Below are positions 7,677 through 16,809 of a DNA stretch of 64,000 nucleotides, in pieces. Position 1 is the stretch's first letter; each line of letters opens with the position of its first letter. Made by a program: the position numbers and the translations under genes. The stretch is from an uncultured Lachnospiraceae bacterium (lineage in GTDB: Bacteria > Bacillota > Clostridia > Lachnospirales > Lachnospiraceae): positions 1-64,000 of the forward strand of contig CAJUDS010000007.1 in the NCBI GenBank assembly GCA_910585345.1. The letters run 5' to 3'. Under the pieces are notes generated by a model. That model saw nothing but the letters and a program-made list of their open reading frames with translations. It was not told the origin of the DNA and searched no databases.

Positions 7677-8807
7677 CTAATCCAGATAATCTTTCAGTTT
7701 CCGGCTTCTGCTCGGATGACGCAGCTTCCGCAGCGCCTTTGCCTCGATCTGCCGAATCCGTTCACGGGTTACATTAAATTCCTTTCCAACCTCTTCCAGC
7801 GTCCGGGCGCGTCCATCGTCAAGGCCAAATCGCAGACGAAGCACCTTCTGCTCTCTCTCTGTCAGCGTTCCAAGCACCTCCACGAGCTGTTCTTTCAATA
7901 ATGTAAAAGCGGCCGCATCCGATGGCACAGGTACATTGTCATCCTGGATAAAATCTCCCAGATGACTGTCTTCCTCTTCCCCAATCGGTGTCTCCAGCGA
8001 AACGGGTTCCTGGGAAATTTTCAGGATCTCCCGCACTCTTTCTTCCGGCATATTCATCTCCACCGCTATTTCCTCCGGGGTTGGCTCCCGCCCAAGCTCC
8101 TGCAGCAGCTGTCTGCTCACACGGATTAATTTATTGATCGTTTCTACCATATGCACCGGAATGCGGATGGTTCTCGCCTGATCGGCAATGGCGCGTGTGA
8201 TAGCCTGGCGAATCCACCATGTCGCATACGTTGAAAATTTATAACCTTTGCGGTAATCAAACTTTTCCACCGCCTTAATCAGTCCCATATTTCCTTCCTG
8301 AATCAGATCAAGAAACAGCATCCCCCGTCCCACATACCGCTTGGCGATACTCACGACAAGGCGCAGATTGGCTTCCGCCAGCCGCTTCTTGGCTTCCGCG
8401 TCGCCCATCTCCATCCTCTTTGCCAGCTCTATCTCTTCTTCCGCATTCAACAGCGGAACTTTACCGATTTCTTTCAGATACATGCGCACCGGGTCTTCAA
8501 TACTGACGCCGTCCGGCACCGAAAGATCGATATTCTCCACATCCACCTCGTCTTCTTCCGTGAGAATGATCTCTTCCTCGTCCACATCATCCTCCGTAAT
8601 GCGCAGTACATCCACATGATTCTGTTCCAACGTCTCTATGATCTGATCAAACTGCTCCTCTTCCAGGGACAATTCGGCAAAAAAATCACTGATTTCCTGA
8701 TAGTCCAGAACATTTTTCTTCTTTTTGGCAATGTTTAAGATTTCTTTTAGCTTTTCATCAAACCTTGCCCTTGTGTTTTCGTCCATTCCCTTGGTCCATC
8801 CTTCCAT
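7677..8807 (-). CDS. rpoD: Housekeeping RNA polymerase sigma factor RpoD
   Basis: A primary sigma factor of 376 residues. A region 1.1-like N-terminus is followed by an acidic stretch, then region 2 with DLIQEGNMGLIKAVEKF and the promoter-opening segment YKFSTYATWWIRQAI, region 3, and region 4.2 with the HTH EEVGKEFNVTRERIRQIE. It follows dnaG by 21 bp in the macromolecular-synthesis order dnaG-rpoD. The start is uncertain: an internal ATG at residue 8 (MDENTRARF) has a purine-rich GGAAGGA upstream, while the first ATG has little. Confidence 0.96.
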   Translation of the reverse strand: MEGWTKGMDENTRARFDEKLKEILNIAKKKKNVLDYQEISDFFAELSLEEEQFDQIIETLEQNHVDVLRITEDDVDEEEIILTEEDEVDVENIDLSVPDGVSIEDPVRMYLKEIGKVPLLNAEEEIELAKRMEMGDAEAKKRLAEANLRLVVSIAKRYVGRGMLFLDLIQEGNMGLIKAVEKFDYRKGYKFSTYATWWIRQAITRAIADQARTIRIPVHMVETINKLIRVSRQLLQELGREPTPEEIAVEMNMPEERVREILKISQEPVSLETPIGEEEDSHLGDFIQDDNVPVPSDAAAFTLLKEQLVEVLGTLTEREQKVLRLRFGLDDGRARTLEEVGKEFNVTRERIRQIEAKALRKLRHPSRSRKLKDYLD

Positions 8808-8828
8808 AACTTGTTATTTATTTTTACC

Positions 8829-10604
8829 CTAATCTAAGGAAATATGCGTATTCTTAAGCTCTTCCAGCGCCTTTTTGCCTTCGATGACCCTGCTAAGCGC
8901 GCTGATATCGCTTCCCATCTGTCTGCTGTCATATTCGTAACGATATGTTTTCACACGCACAAGAATATCATGGAATGCCTTTTCCCGCTCCTTTTTATCC
9001 TGATCCAACTGTGGCAGACGGGTATGAAACAGAGAAGCCGCCTCTCTTTGCTGCTCTTCGTCCGCAAACTGGCTGATAATGGCCGCCGGATTGAGACTGC
9101 CGCTTTCCAGTTCCGCAAACAGCTTTTCCGCAGTCTGCCTATACAGTTCCACTGTAAAGTCTTTTGGCGTGATATATTTTTTAATCTTACGGTACAACGC
9201 CGGCTCCTCACTGAGCCACGTTAGCAGCAGTCTCTGGGCTTTTTTGGCGTTGTCTTCGGGCGTGTTTTTCTTCTGTATACCGGACCGGGGACGCGCCGTC
9301 TCTTTTGCCAGTCCTGTTTTTGCCGCATATGCCGCCACCAGTCTGCGCAGACTCTCAAACCCGATCCCGTACCGCTGCGCCGCTGCCTGAATATAATTTT
9401 CCCGTTCCACTTCCTCCGCAAATCCGCACAGTTTTCTGGCAATCTCCTGATGAAACCGGGTTCTGCCTTCCGGGTCTTTCATATCGTACTGTTGCTCCTG
9501 TATCCGCAGTTCAAAAAAGAAGCTGTTTTCTGCCCCGTCAATCCGCTTTTGAAACTCGTCCGCTCCTTTGTTTTTAATCAGCTCGTCCGGATCTTTATAA
9601 GGAGCCAGATTGATAATTCTGGCGGTAAGACCTGATTCCTTTAAAATGCCGATTGCACGCAGCGCCGCCTTTATGCCTGCCCCGTCGCTGTCATAAGAAA
9701 GCAGCACATTCTGTGTATATCTGCGGATCAGACCGGCCTGTCCCTCCGTAAAAGCGGTTCCAAGAGAAGCCACGGCCTGTCCGAATCCTGCCTGGTGCAT
9801 GGCAATTACATCCATATACCCCTCGCACAAAATCATATTTCCGGCTCTCGACGTACGGGCAAAATTGAGTCCATACAGATTCCGGCTCTTATCGAATACC
9901 GGCGTCTCCGGCGAATTTAAATACTTAGGTGTCCCCTCCCCCATCACCCGGCCGCCAAATCCGATCACCCGGTGATTCATATCCTGTATCGGAAACATCA
10001 CGCGATTCCAAAACTTATCATGGGCGCCATGCTTCTCATCTATGGAAGAAAGACCCGCCTCTCTCAGCAGGTCGTCCTGATAGCCTTTGCTTTTCAAATA
10101 CTTTGTCAGGTCGTCACTGTATTTACTGGCAAAGCCAAGGCCGAATTTTTTGATTGTTTCATCGCAAAGCCGTCGTCCCTGCAGATAACGCAGACCCTGT
10201 TCCCCTTCTTTTCTGCGAAGAAGATAATAAAAATACTTAGCCGCTTCCTTATTTACTTCCAGAAGCCTGACGCGGCGGCTTTCTTTTTGTTTCATTTCCT
10301 GGGAATACTCCAGCTCCGGCAGTTGTACGCCCGCACGTTCCGCCAGCGTCTTTACCGCCTCCTGAAACGTATAATGTTCATATTCCATTAAAAAGGTAAA
10401 CACATTTCCGCCTGCGCCGCACCCAAAACAATAATACATCTGTCTGCTCTGGGAAACGGAAAAGGACGGCGATTTTTCATTATGAAAGGGACACAAACCG
10501 AAATGACTGCTGCCCTTTCTCTGTAGACGGACATAGCCTGAAATCACATCCACTATATCGTTTTTCATTCGGATTTCTTCTACAAGCTCTTCCGGATAGT
10601 ACAT
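8829..10604 (-). CDS. dnaG: DNA primase
   Basis: Synthesises RNA primers at the replication fork. An N-terminal CHC2 zinc finger is visible (CPFHNEKSPSF followed by YYCFGCGAGG, residues about 38-65). The catalytic core contains the TOPRIM motifs LCEGYMDVIA (about 257) and LSYDSDGAG (about 305), and the C-terminal part matches the helical DnaB-interacting region. At 591 residues the length is normal. It lies between dgt and rpoD in a conserved operon. Confidence 0.96.
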   Translation of the reverse strand: MYYPEELVEEIRMKNDIVDVISGYVRLQRKGSSHFGLCPFHNEKSPSFSVSQSRQMYYCFGCGAGGNVFTFLMEYEHYTFQEAVKTLAERAGVQLPELEYSQEMKQKESRRVRLLEVNKEAAKYFYYLLRRKEGEQGLRYLQGRRLCDETIKKFGLGFASKYSDDLTKYLKSKGYQDDLLREAGLSSIDEKHGAHDKFWNRVMFPIQDMNHRVIGFGGRVMGEGTPKYLNSPETPVFDKSRNLYGLNFARTSRAGNMILCEGYMDVIAMHQAGFGQAVASLGTAFTEGQAGLIRRYTQNVLLSYDSDGAGIKAALRAIGILKESGLTARIINLAPYKDPDELIKNKGADEFQKRIDGAENSFFFELRIQEQQYDMKDPEGRTRFHQEIARKLCGFAEEVERENYIQAAAQRYGIGFESLRRLVAAYAAKTGLAKETARPRSGIQKKNTPEDNAKKAQRLLLTWLSEEPALYRKIKKYITPKDFTVELYRQTAEKLFAELESGSLNPAAIISQFADEEQQREAASLFHTRLPQLDQDKKEREKAFHDILVRVKTYRYEYDSRQMGSDISALSRVIEGKKALEELKNTHISLD

Positions 10605-10647
10605 CTTTCAGCCTTTCTTCCCATTTGCATCCGCCCGCACATACCCG

Positions 10648-11652
10648 TCAGCCATGCCAGCATCTGGGAATATAGATTTCCTCGTACTGGGCGATGGCAA
10701 ACCGGTCCGTCATGGCTCCTATGTAATCACAAAGCACCTTTTCTTTCGGTTCTCCTCTGTCCATGAGCGCATGGTAGTCCTCCGGCAGCAGTTCTATGTG
10801 CTTTCCATAATATTCATATAATGTCTTAACCAGAGTCTCAGCCTTGTCTTCTTCACCCTTGGCAATCGGATTGGTATACAAGTGTTCAAATAAAAACCTG
10901 CGAAGCTTTTGCATAGCCTCCGCCACCGGCTCAGACATACGGATATCATTCAGTCCGCCGCTTGTCGTCACAAGATCATGGATAAAATGATCAAGCCGTT
11001 TCCCAAGCGTATCCCCGATTACCTCCGTAATATCTCTGGGAATATCCGATTCCTTCAAAATGCCCGCCCGGATCGCATCATCCATATCATGATGGATATA
11101 GGCGATCTTATCCGAAAACCGCACGATCTTCCCTTCCAGTGTACTGGGATTTCCGCTCGTCTGGTGATTTCGGATACCATCCCTCACCTCATACGTCAGA
11201 TTCAGTCCATGTCCGTCCTTTTCCAAAAGCTCCACCGTGCGCACACTCTGCTCGCTGTGACTGAAACCATAAGGACACACTTCACACAACGCCCGTTCGC
11301 CGGCATGACCGAATGGCGTATGGCCCAGATCATGTCCCAGGGCAATGGCCTCCACCAAATCCTCGTTGAGCCGCAGCGCCTTGGCTATCGTTCTGGCATT
11401 CTGGGATACTTCAAGCGTATGGGTCAGTCTGGTCCGGTAATGATCTCCTTCCGGCGTCAAAAACACCTGCGTCTTATCCTTCAGACGCCGGAACGATTTG
11501 CTATGTAAGATCCGGTCCCTGTCCCTCTGAAAAACCGGACGGATATCACAGGGCGCCTCTTCCTTCTCACGCCCTCTGGAATCCATGCTGAAGGCAGCAT
11601 ACGGACTTAAGTATTCCTTTTCTCTCCGTTCCAGACTTTCCCGAATTGTCAT
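10648..11652 (-). CDS. dgt: Deoxyguanosinetriphosphate triphosphohydrolase-like protein
   Basis: An HD-superfamily dNTPase of 334 residues, expected to hydrolyse dGTP or another dNTP to the nucleoside and triphosphate. The motif set is clear: RRLKDKTQVF, RLTHTLEVSQ with the first His, and the paired HD in ALGHDLGHTPFGHAGE around residue 110. A later RFSDKIAYIHHDMDDA segment adds the final Asp. It is the first gene of the dgt-dnaG-rpoD-trmK-nif3-udk block. Confidence 0.9.
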   Translation of the reverse strand: MTIRESLERREKEYLSPYAAFSMDSRGREKEEAPCDIRPVFQRDRDRILHSKSFRRLKDKTQVFLTPEGDHYRTRLTHTLEVSQNARTIAKALRLNEDLVEAIALGHDLGHTPFGHAGERALCEVCPYGFSHSEQSVRTVELLEKDGHGLNLTYEVRDGIRNHQTSGNPSTLEGKIVRFSDKIAYIHHDMDDAIRAGILKESDIPRDITEVIGDTLGKRLDHFIHDLVTTSGGLNDIRMSEPVAEAMQKLRRFLFEHLYTNPIAKGEEDKAETLVKTLYEYYGKHIELLPEDYHALMDRGEPKEKVLCDYIGAMTDRFAIAQYEEIYIPRCWHG

Positions 11653-11774
11653 ACTTTGCTTTCCCTCCGTTTCTATTATTCGATATGCCTTTCCGATTTC
11701 CTTTTTTATTTTTCACTTTTCTATGGAATAAGCTGCCATGGTTACCGTGGGCTGCGGTTTTATACTCCCGAAAC

Positions 11775-11804
11775 AAAAAAAGAACCCTGTCAAACAGGAT
11801 TCTC
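11775..11804 (-). terminator. Terminator of the sugar operon
   Basis: On the minus strand GAATCCTGT, a short TTG loop and ACAGGGTTC form a hairpin followed by seven T residues. It lies about 27 bp after the stop of the DhaL-PfkB fusion and would end the long sugar operon. Confidence 0.85.
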
Positions 11805-11830
11805 TGCCACGGCATGACAGCCGCAGGCTA

Positions 11831-13432
11831 TCATCTGTCCAGTTCCGTAATCTTCACCATAGGAAGCAGGCTGTCCAAATCTTCTTTCGTACAGATTCTT
11901 GTACCCGGATACTGCAGCGAACCGGAAGCCGCCGCCACACCATAGGCAAACATCTCTTCCATGGACATCTCATGATTGATCGCCAGGCAAAAACCGGCCA
12001 CCATGGAATCTCCGGCGCCCTGTATCCCCTTTACTTCCACGGGAATTGCATCCGCGTAAAGGGTTTTGTCCCGGCTCAGCAGATACGCGCCGTGTCTGCC
12101 TAGGGAAATACACACGTATTCCACGCCGCTTTGAATGATCTCCCTGCCCTTTTCCAAAAACGCTTCTCTGTCATTCGCATCGATGCCGTATGTATCACAA
12201 AACTCGTTGACGTTTGGTTTGATCAGATAAGGCTTTGCGCCAATCCCCTTTTTCAGCAGCTTTCCCGTAGCGTCCAGAACCGTTTTTACGCCTCTGCGGT
12301 TTGCCATGCGGATAATCCGCTCATAGATATCCGAAGAAATCCCCTCCGGCACGCTCCCGTCCAGTACGATAATATTGGCCTGTTCCAGATACCCTTCAAT
12401 CTTTTCAATCAAAAGCTGCTGCTCCTCGCTTCCGACGCAGCCCCCATTTTCATTGAACTCCGTCATCATGCCGAACTCTCGCTCAAAAATTTTTACATTG
12501 GTGCGAATTCCGCCGTCCGCCATCACAAAATCATGTTTCACACCCTGTCCGTCGAGCGCCTTTTCCACAACTCTTGCATCCGCCAGATAATTAAATCCCA
12601 GACAAAGCGTCAATTCTCCAAAATGCGTCAGCGCAATGCTGACATTCACGCCTTTTCCGGAAATATCGTTCTGCACTCGTTTGAGGCGATGGGTTTTCCC
12701 CCGCTTCACCTTTTCTACATTAATCGTCTTGTCAATACAGGGATTCATTGTCACCGTCAGCACTTTGGATTCATATTTTTCCCATTTGCTGAAATGGTCT
12801 TTGATCCAGTCCGACATAGACTGGAATATAATCCACACCGATGTAGCCCCCGCATCCTGGCAGCCGATCCCTTTGTCGCCAAAATATTTTGCCCTCCCGA
12901 AACGCGCTTTCACCGTTTTGGTATATTCCATACCGCTGGCTGCGGCTGCCGCCGCTTCCTCCATGCCTTCGCAAAACCCGCACTTGCGTTCCACACTGTT
13001 TTCCAGCGCTACAACCGCAGGCTCCAGGGCGTCTACCATCGTCTTGTCCCCCACTTTGGCGCCTCCGCGCTGTTTGATCGCGTTCAGAGAACAGCGGAAG
13101 ATTTCTGCAAAATCCTGCAGATCCATCGTCAGATTGGCTGTTCTTCTCACAATCCCGGAAATAAACATGGTGCCAAATAATACGCCTGAAGCGCCGCCCA
13201 TTGTATCGATCAGAATATTCCCCGTAGCGGCAAAGACTTCTTCCGTACTTGCAAACTGCATCTGTGACAGCTCCTGCATGACTTCCTTAAAGCCAAGAGA
13301 CATCCCTTTGCCATGGTCCCCGTCGCCGATGACAATGTCAATCTTCGTCAGCATCTCTTCCCTGCGGATGACCTGCTGCGCCGTGTACAGGATCATCTGC
13401 TTTAGTTCCTCTACCGTAATATGATTTTTCAT
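11831..13432 (-). CDS. DhaL-PfkB fusion kinase
   Basis: A 533-residue two-domain protein. Residues 1-215 are a complete DhaL-like ATP-binding domain: Asp32, Asp37 and Asp39 in IDIVIGDGDHG match the Mg-binding aspartates of E. coli DhaL, followed by MGGASGVLFGT, GAKVGDKTMVDAL and GIGCQDAGATS. Residues 222-533 are a PfkB/ribokinase-fold kinase of the 1-phosphofructokinase/tagatose-6-phosphate kinase type, with TMNPCIDKTI at its start, SGKGVNVSIAL, and catalytic Asp475 in GAGDSM. No stop or frameshift separates the halves. DhaL normally partners DhaK, encoded immediately upstream, so the fusion probably couples a DhaK-type phosphorylation to a second sugar phosphorylation. The substrates are unknown. 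Confidence 0.88.
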   Translation of the reverse strand: MKNHITVEELKQMILYTAQQVIRREEMLTKIDIVIGDGDHGKGMSLGFKEVMQELSQMQFASTEEVFAATGNILIDTMGGASGVLFGTMFISGIVRRTANLTMDLQDFAEIFRCSLNAIKQRGGAKVGDKTMVDALEPAVVALENSVERKCGFCEGMEEAAAAAASGMEYTKTVKARFGRAKYFGDKGIGCQDAGATSVWIIFQSMSDWIKDHFSKWEKYESKVLTVTMNPCIDKTINVEKVKRGKTHRLKRVQNDISGKGVNVSIALTHFGELTLCLGFNYLADARVVEKALDGQGVKHDFVMADGGIRTNVKIFEREFGMMTEFNENGGCVGSEEQQLLIEKIEGYLEQANIIVLDGSVPEGISSDIYERIIRMANRRGVKTVLDATGKLLKKGIGAKPYLIKPNVNEFCDTYGIDANDREAFLEKGREIIQSGVEYVCISLGRHGAYLLSRDKTLYADAIPVEVKGIQGAGDSMVAGFCLAINHEMSMEEMFAYGVAAASGSLQYPGTRICTKEDLDSLLPMVKITELDR

Positions 13433-13444
13433 ACGGCTTTTCTC

Positions 13445-14467
13445 CTATCTGTTCTTCCAGCACCGCAGAACCGGCGACTGTGCATCCATGTCATAGAGTT
13501 GTTTCAATTCCTCGTCCAGTTTGAGAATGCTGACCGCACAGCCGCATGTCAGCGGCTGAAACATCCGGTCCATAATGATATGGTGAATCTGTACGGATTT
13601 GGACGCCAGAATGTCCACCACTTTTCTGCCGATAATACACTGTTCCATCATACCCGTAAGTCCATATACATTAATCATCAGAGCGATCTCATCCAGAGAT
13701 GTCAGTCTGGCCTCCCGCAGAAGATGTCTCATCAGTGTATCCACGATTTCGTCGGCATCTTTATCTTTCTCCACGAACATGCCCGTTTCCCCGTTAAAAC
13801 CCTTCCCGTACTCAGCCTCGCCCTCTTTCATGTCATATACGATTTCACCGCTTCCCGGCATATAGCCTGAGCTGGTGGTGACGCCAAATGTAAAGACTCT
13901 CTCATTCGCCTTCTGGGCGATGCGCGCCGTTTCCACCAGGTTATACCCTGCCTGCGCGGCAGCGCCCGCAACTTTTATCACAAAGGCGACGCCGGCCTGT
14001 CCCCGGCGCTCGTCTTTCGCTTCCCCCCACAGCCCGGAGATATAATCCGAAACCTTCACACATCTCGTCTCAATGCCTTCCAGTTCCGCCAGCTCTCCCG
14101 CCAGTTCATAATTCAGAATATCCCCGGCATGGTTGGTGCATATATACAATACGCCTTTCTCATGCGGCACCGCTCTTGTCACATGCAGGATAGAACGGGC
14201 AGGAGGCGCTGTAAATACAGCGCCTACCACCGCTCCGTCAGCCAGTCCTTCCCCTACATATCCGATACTCCACGGCTCGTTACCCGTGCCGCCGCCGGTA
14301 ACAACAGACACTTTATCCGCACACGCCTGTCTGATAAATCCGTTTATTTTCTGGTTTTTCCCATATACCTTCTCGAAATGCTTCGGATAGACTGCCAGAT
14401 AACCATTGATCATATCTTCCACGGCATCCGTCCGGCGATTCACAAATCTTTTCAATACCGCCTCCAA
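13445..14467 (-). CDS. DhaK-like protein lacking both catalytic histidines
   Basis: A 340-residue homologue of dihydroxyacetone kinase subunit DhaK, close to the 356 residues of E. coli DhaK. The fold motifs are clear (VVTGGGTGNEP, NHAGDILNYE, YGKGFNGETG). Aligned by these motifs, Asp116 matches catalytic Asp109. His56 is replaced by Asn63, and His218, which binds dihydroxyacetone covalently, is replaced by Asn225. Hemiaminal capture of dihydroxyacetone is therefore not expected. It may phosphorylate another ketose or act as a sensor. It is 12 bp from the DhaL-PfkB gene, its obvious partner. Family and losses are seen in the sequence; function is inferred. Confidence 0.88.
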   Translation of the reverse strand: MEAVLKRFVNRRTDAVEDMINGYLAVYPKHFEKVYGKNQKINGFIRQACADKVSVVTGGGTGNEPWSIGYVGEGLADGAVVGAVFTAPPARSILHVTRAVPHEKGVLYICTNHAGDILNYELAGELAELEGIETRCVKVSDYISGLWGEAKDERRGQAGVAFVIKVAGAAAQAGYNLVETARIAQKANERVFTFGVTTSSGYMPGSGEIVYDMKEGEAEYGKGFNGETGMFVEKDKDADEIVDTLMRHLLREARLTSLDEIALMINVYGLTGMMEQCIIGRKVVDILASKSVQIHHIIMDRMFQPLTCGCAVSILKLDEELKQLYDMDAQSPVLRCWKNR

Positions 14468-14481
14468 CTCCGCCTGCTTCT

Positions 14482-15426
14482 CTATTTCTCATTCAGGGCA
14501 ATCATCTCTTCCACTGTCTGCCGGGAAATATTCCCTTCCATGGGGCCAAATGCCATTGCATTGAGCGCGCCTGCGGCAGCTCCCATTTTAGCTGCCTCTT
14601 TTAGTGTCTTTCCTTCTGCCAGAGCAGAGATAAACGCACCGTCATAACTGTCTCCGGCGCCCGTCGCATCCACGCTCTCAACCGGATAAACACCCATATT
14701 CACTACGCTGCCGTCTCTGGAATAGATAGCAGAACCCTTGGAACCCCGTTTCAGTACAAGCAGTTCCAGCGCCGGATTGCAAAAGCACTCTTCTACGGCG
14801 TCTTCCACATTCTCTTTTCCGCTCAGCAGCAGCAGTTCTTCTCTGCCGGGCATAAAAATATTGGCTTCTCGAAATACTTCATGAATGATATTTAATTCTT
14901 CCTTCTCCTGAATCAGTTCCAGACGCAGATTGGGATCAAAAGAAATCTTTGCACCGGCTTCTTTCATCAGATGCATCACTTCCACAATATCCTTGCCAAA
15001 CTGTCTCGCAGCCGTCAGAGAACATCCCATAATATGGAAATATTTTGCGCCTTCCAGCGCTTTTTTGTCCGGTTTCTCTATATGTACGGCCGCCGAGTTA
15101 CCCATGTGGAATAAAAACTTTCTGTCGCCGTCGGAAAAATATGTCACAAACGCAACTCCTGTGGAAATCCCGCCATTTTCTTTCACATAGGTGCAGTCCA
15201 CGCCGTCTTTCTTCAGACGGTCCAAAATCACTTTGCCGAAATCATCTTTCCCCACACCGCCGATCACGCCGGCGCTGTGTCCCAGCCTTGCCACCGTACT
15301 GATAAAGATGCCTGGCGAACCGCTTGGAAAAGGTCCTCTGAACAAATCCGTACAATGCAGAGGAACGTCTTCCCTCTCCCTCATAATTTCACAGAGCAAA
15401 TCCCCCATTGTCCATATCTCTGCCAT
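14482..15426 (-). CDS. PfkB-family carbohydrate kinase
   Basis: A ribokinase-fold sugar kinase of 314 residues. The N-terminal glycine-rich lid region contains GSPGIFISTVARLGHSAGVIGGVG, interrupted here only as description; the C-terminal signature DATGAGDSYDGAFISALAEG carries the catalytic Asp. The start MAEIWTMG was chosen because AAAGGAG lies 7 nt upstream; two earlier in-frame ATGs are too close to it or lack a site. The sequence resembles fructokinase/2-keto-3-deoxygluconate kinase members, but the substrate cannot be fixed. It sits between the VOC and DhaK-like genes in the operon. Confidence 0.85.
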   Translation of the reverse strand: MAEIWTMGDLLCEIMREREDVPLHCTDLFRGPFPSGSPGIFISTVARLGHSAGVIGGVGKDDFGKVILDRLKKDGVDCTYVKENGGISTGVAFVTYFSDGDRKFLFHMGNSAAVHIEKPDKKALEGAKYFHIMGCSLTAARQFGKDIVEVMHLMKEAGAKISFDPNLRLELIQEKEELNIIHEVFREANIFMPGREELLLLSGKENVEDAVEECFCNPALELLVLKRGSKGSAIYSRDGSVVNMGVYPVESVDATGAGDSYDGAFISALAEGKTLKEAAKMGAAAGALNAMAFGPMEGNISRQTVEEMIALNEK

Positions 15427-15456
15427 ATCCATTCTCCTTTCACTCTGCATGGACGT

Positions 15457-15840
15457 TTAATATTTCTGCAAAAATTCCACGATCTCTTTGTTTGGCCCTT
15501 CAATACAAATATATTTTACACCGTTTTCCCAAAAGGGCAAAGAGCACGGACCCTCCACAATGTTAAAATTCTGCTCTCTTGCTTCTTTTGTGACCGCTTC
15601 AATGTCATTCACTGCCAGAGCGATATGATCGATTGCGCCGCGCACTCCTGCTACGCCCTCTTTGTCATATGTCTCAATCAGGATATCCCCGAAAGAGAAA
15701 AAGCGCACCAGTCCCGCATCGTTTGTCGTTTCATAAATGTTTTCAAATCCCAGCGCCTCATAAAACTTCTTTGTTTCTTCCATATCTTTGGCAGGAATCC
15801 CTACATGCTGATATCCTGTCACGTAATCTGTCAATGCCAT
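15457..15840 (-). CDS. VOC-family (glyoxalase-like) metalloprotein
   Basis: A 127-residue vicinal-oxygen-chelate protein with two beta-alpha-beta-beta-beta modules. Candidate metal ligands are in GYQHVGI (His), DILIETY (Glu), AIDHIAL (His) and NKEIVEF (Glu), the usual four-ligand arrangement of glyoxalase I and methylmalonyl-CoA epimerase. Placement inside a sugar operon suggests either detoxification of methylglyoxal from triose phosphates or an epimerase/isomerase step on a sugar intermediate. The operon otherwise has no recognisable sugar isomerase, which makes the second possibility worth testing. Confidence 0.85.
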   Translation of the reverse strand: MALTDYVTGYQHVGIPAKDMEETKKFYEALGFENIYETTNDAGLVRFFSFGDILIETYDKEGVAGVRGAIDHIALAVNDIEAVTKEAREQNFNIVEGPCSLPFWENGVKYICIEGPNKEIVEFLQKY

Positions 15841-15852
15841 AATCCTTCTCCT

Positions 15853-16794
15853 TTACAATGTAAACCAGTCGAATACTTTTTTGTTGGATGCATTGGTAAT
15901 GTCCTGGTATCCGTATTTCCCGTCCTTATAAACCACATACACATTTTTAATGCCCTGATCAAGCGCATCAACCGCATACTTGGCAAAGCCTGCGGCATGC
16001 AGACGCTCGCGGGCCGTAGGCACGCCGCCCCTCTGCTGATACCCCAGAAGATTGCATTTCAGGTTAACGCCCAGTTCTTTCCGCACATATTCAGCCGCCT
16101 CCATCATCTGATAGCATCCTTCCGCAAATGTGATCAGCACATAATCCCTCTGCGGATCGGCCAGCACTTCCCGCACCTTCTGGCAGATTTCCTCATTGCT
16201 CATCGGTTTTTCCACCAACACGCTGCAGTCCGCCATTCCCATCAGCACCGAACTGTGGGTCAGATATCCGTCCCAGGCGCCAAGCGTTTCCACAAAAAAG
16301 ACTCTCCCCGGATACGACAGCGCCGTATCCGAGATATCATCTATATAATTTACCTGTTTATTTAATGCAGTATCGAAGCCCAGTGTGTAGTCGCTTCCGT
16401 AAATATTATTGTCAATGGTACCCGGAATACCGATTACATTTAAGGAACTGTCCGCTTTATGCAGAGACAACGCGCCTTTGAACGAACCGTCCCCGCCGAT
16501 AACAATCAGCGCGTCAATTGCATTTTCTCTCAGATTGTCCACCAGCTTTTTCTGCCAGTACTCCTCTTTCAGCTCCGGCAGGCGCCCGGTCCTTAAGACC
16601 GTGCCGCCCTGCTTATACCAGCCCTGCACATCCCCAGGTTCCAGTTTTACAGAATCCTTATCTCTGATGCCCACAAATCCGCGTCTGTAACCATATACCG
16701 TATGGCCCTTTTTTGCAGCATTTTTTACGACCTGCGCAAGACACGGGTTCATGCCCGGCGAGTCTCCGCCGCTGGTAATAACTGCAATGTTCAT
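15853..16794 (-). CDS. Divergent ATP-type 6-phosphofructokinase
   Basis: A 313-residue PfkA-family protein with the ATP-type IGGDGS motif (residues 99-104) and catalytic Asp128 in GTIDNN. By comparison with remembered E. coli PfkA residues, Asp129 is Asn130, Arg171 is Ala173, Arg243 is Lys246 and His249 is Tyr252, while Arg162, Glu222 and Arg252 are kept as Arg164, Glu225 and Arg255. These changes lie around the sugar phosphate, so the substrate may be a different ketose or sugar phosphate (tagatose-6-phosphate is one candidate). It is encoded between the class II aldolase and VOC genes. Confidence 0.88.
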   Translation of the reverse strand: MNIAVITSGGDSPGMNPCLAQVVKNAAKKGHTVYGYRRGFVGIRDKDSVKLEPGDVQGWYKQGGTVLRTGRLPELKEEYWQKKLVDNLRENAIDALIVIGGDGSFKGALSLHKADSSLNVIGIPGTIDNNIYGSDYTLGFDTALNKQVNYIDDISDTALSYPGRVFFVETLGAWDGYLTHSSVLMGMADCSVLVEKPMSNEEICQKVREVLADPQRDYVLITFAEGCYQMMEAAEYVRKELGVNLKCNLLGYQQRGGVPTARERLHAAGFAKYAVDALDQGIKNVYVVYKDGKYGYQDITNASNKKVFDWFTL

Positions 16795-16809
16795 ATCCGT
16801 CCTCCGTCC

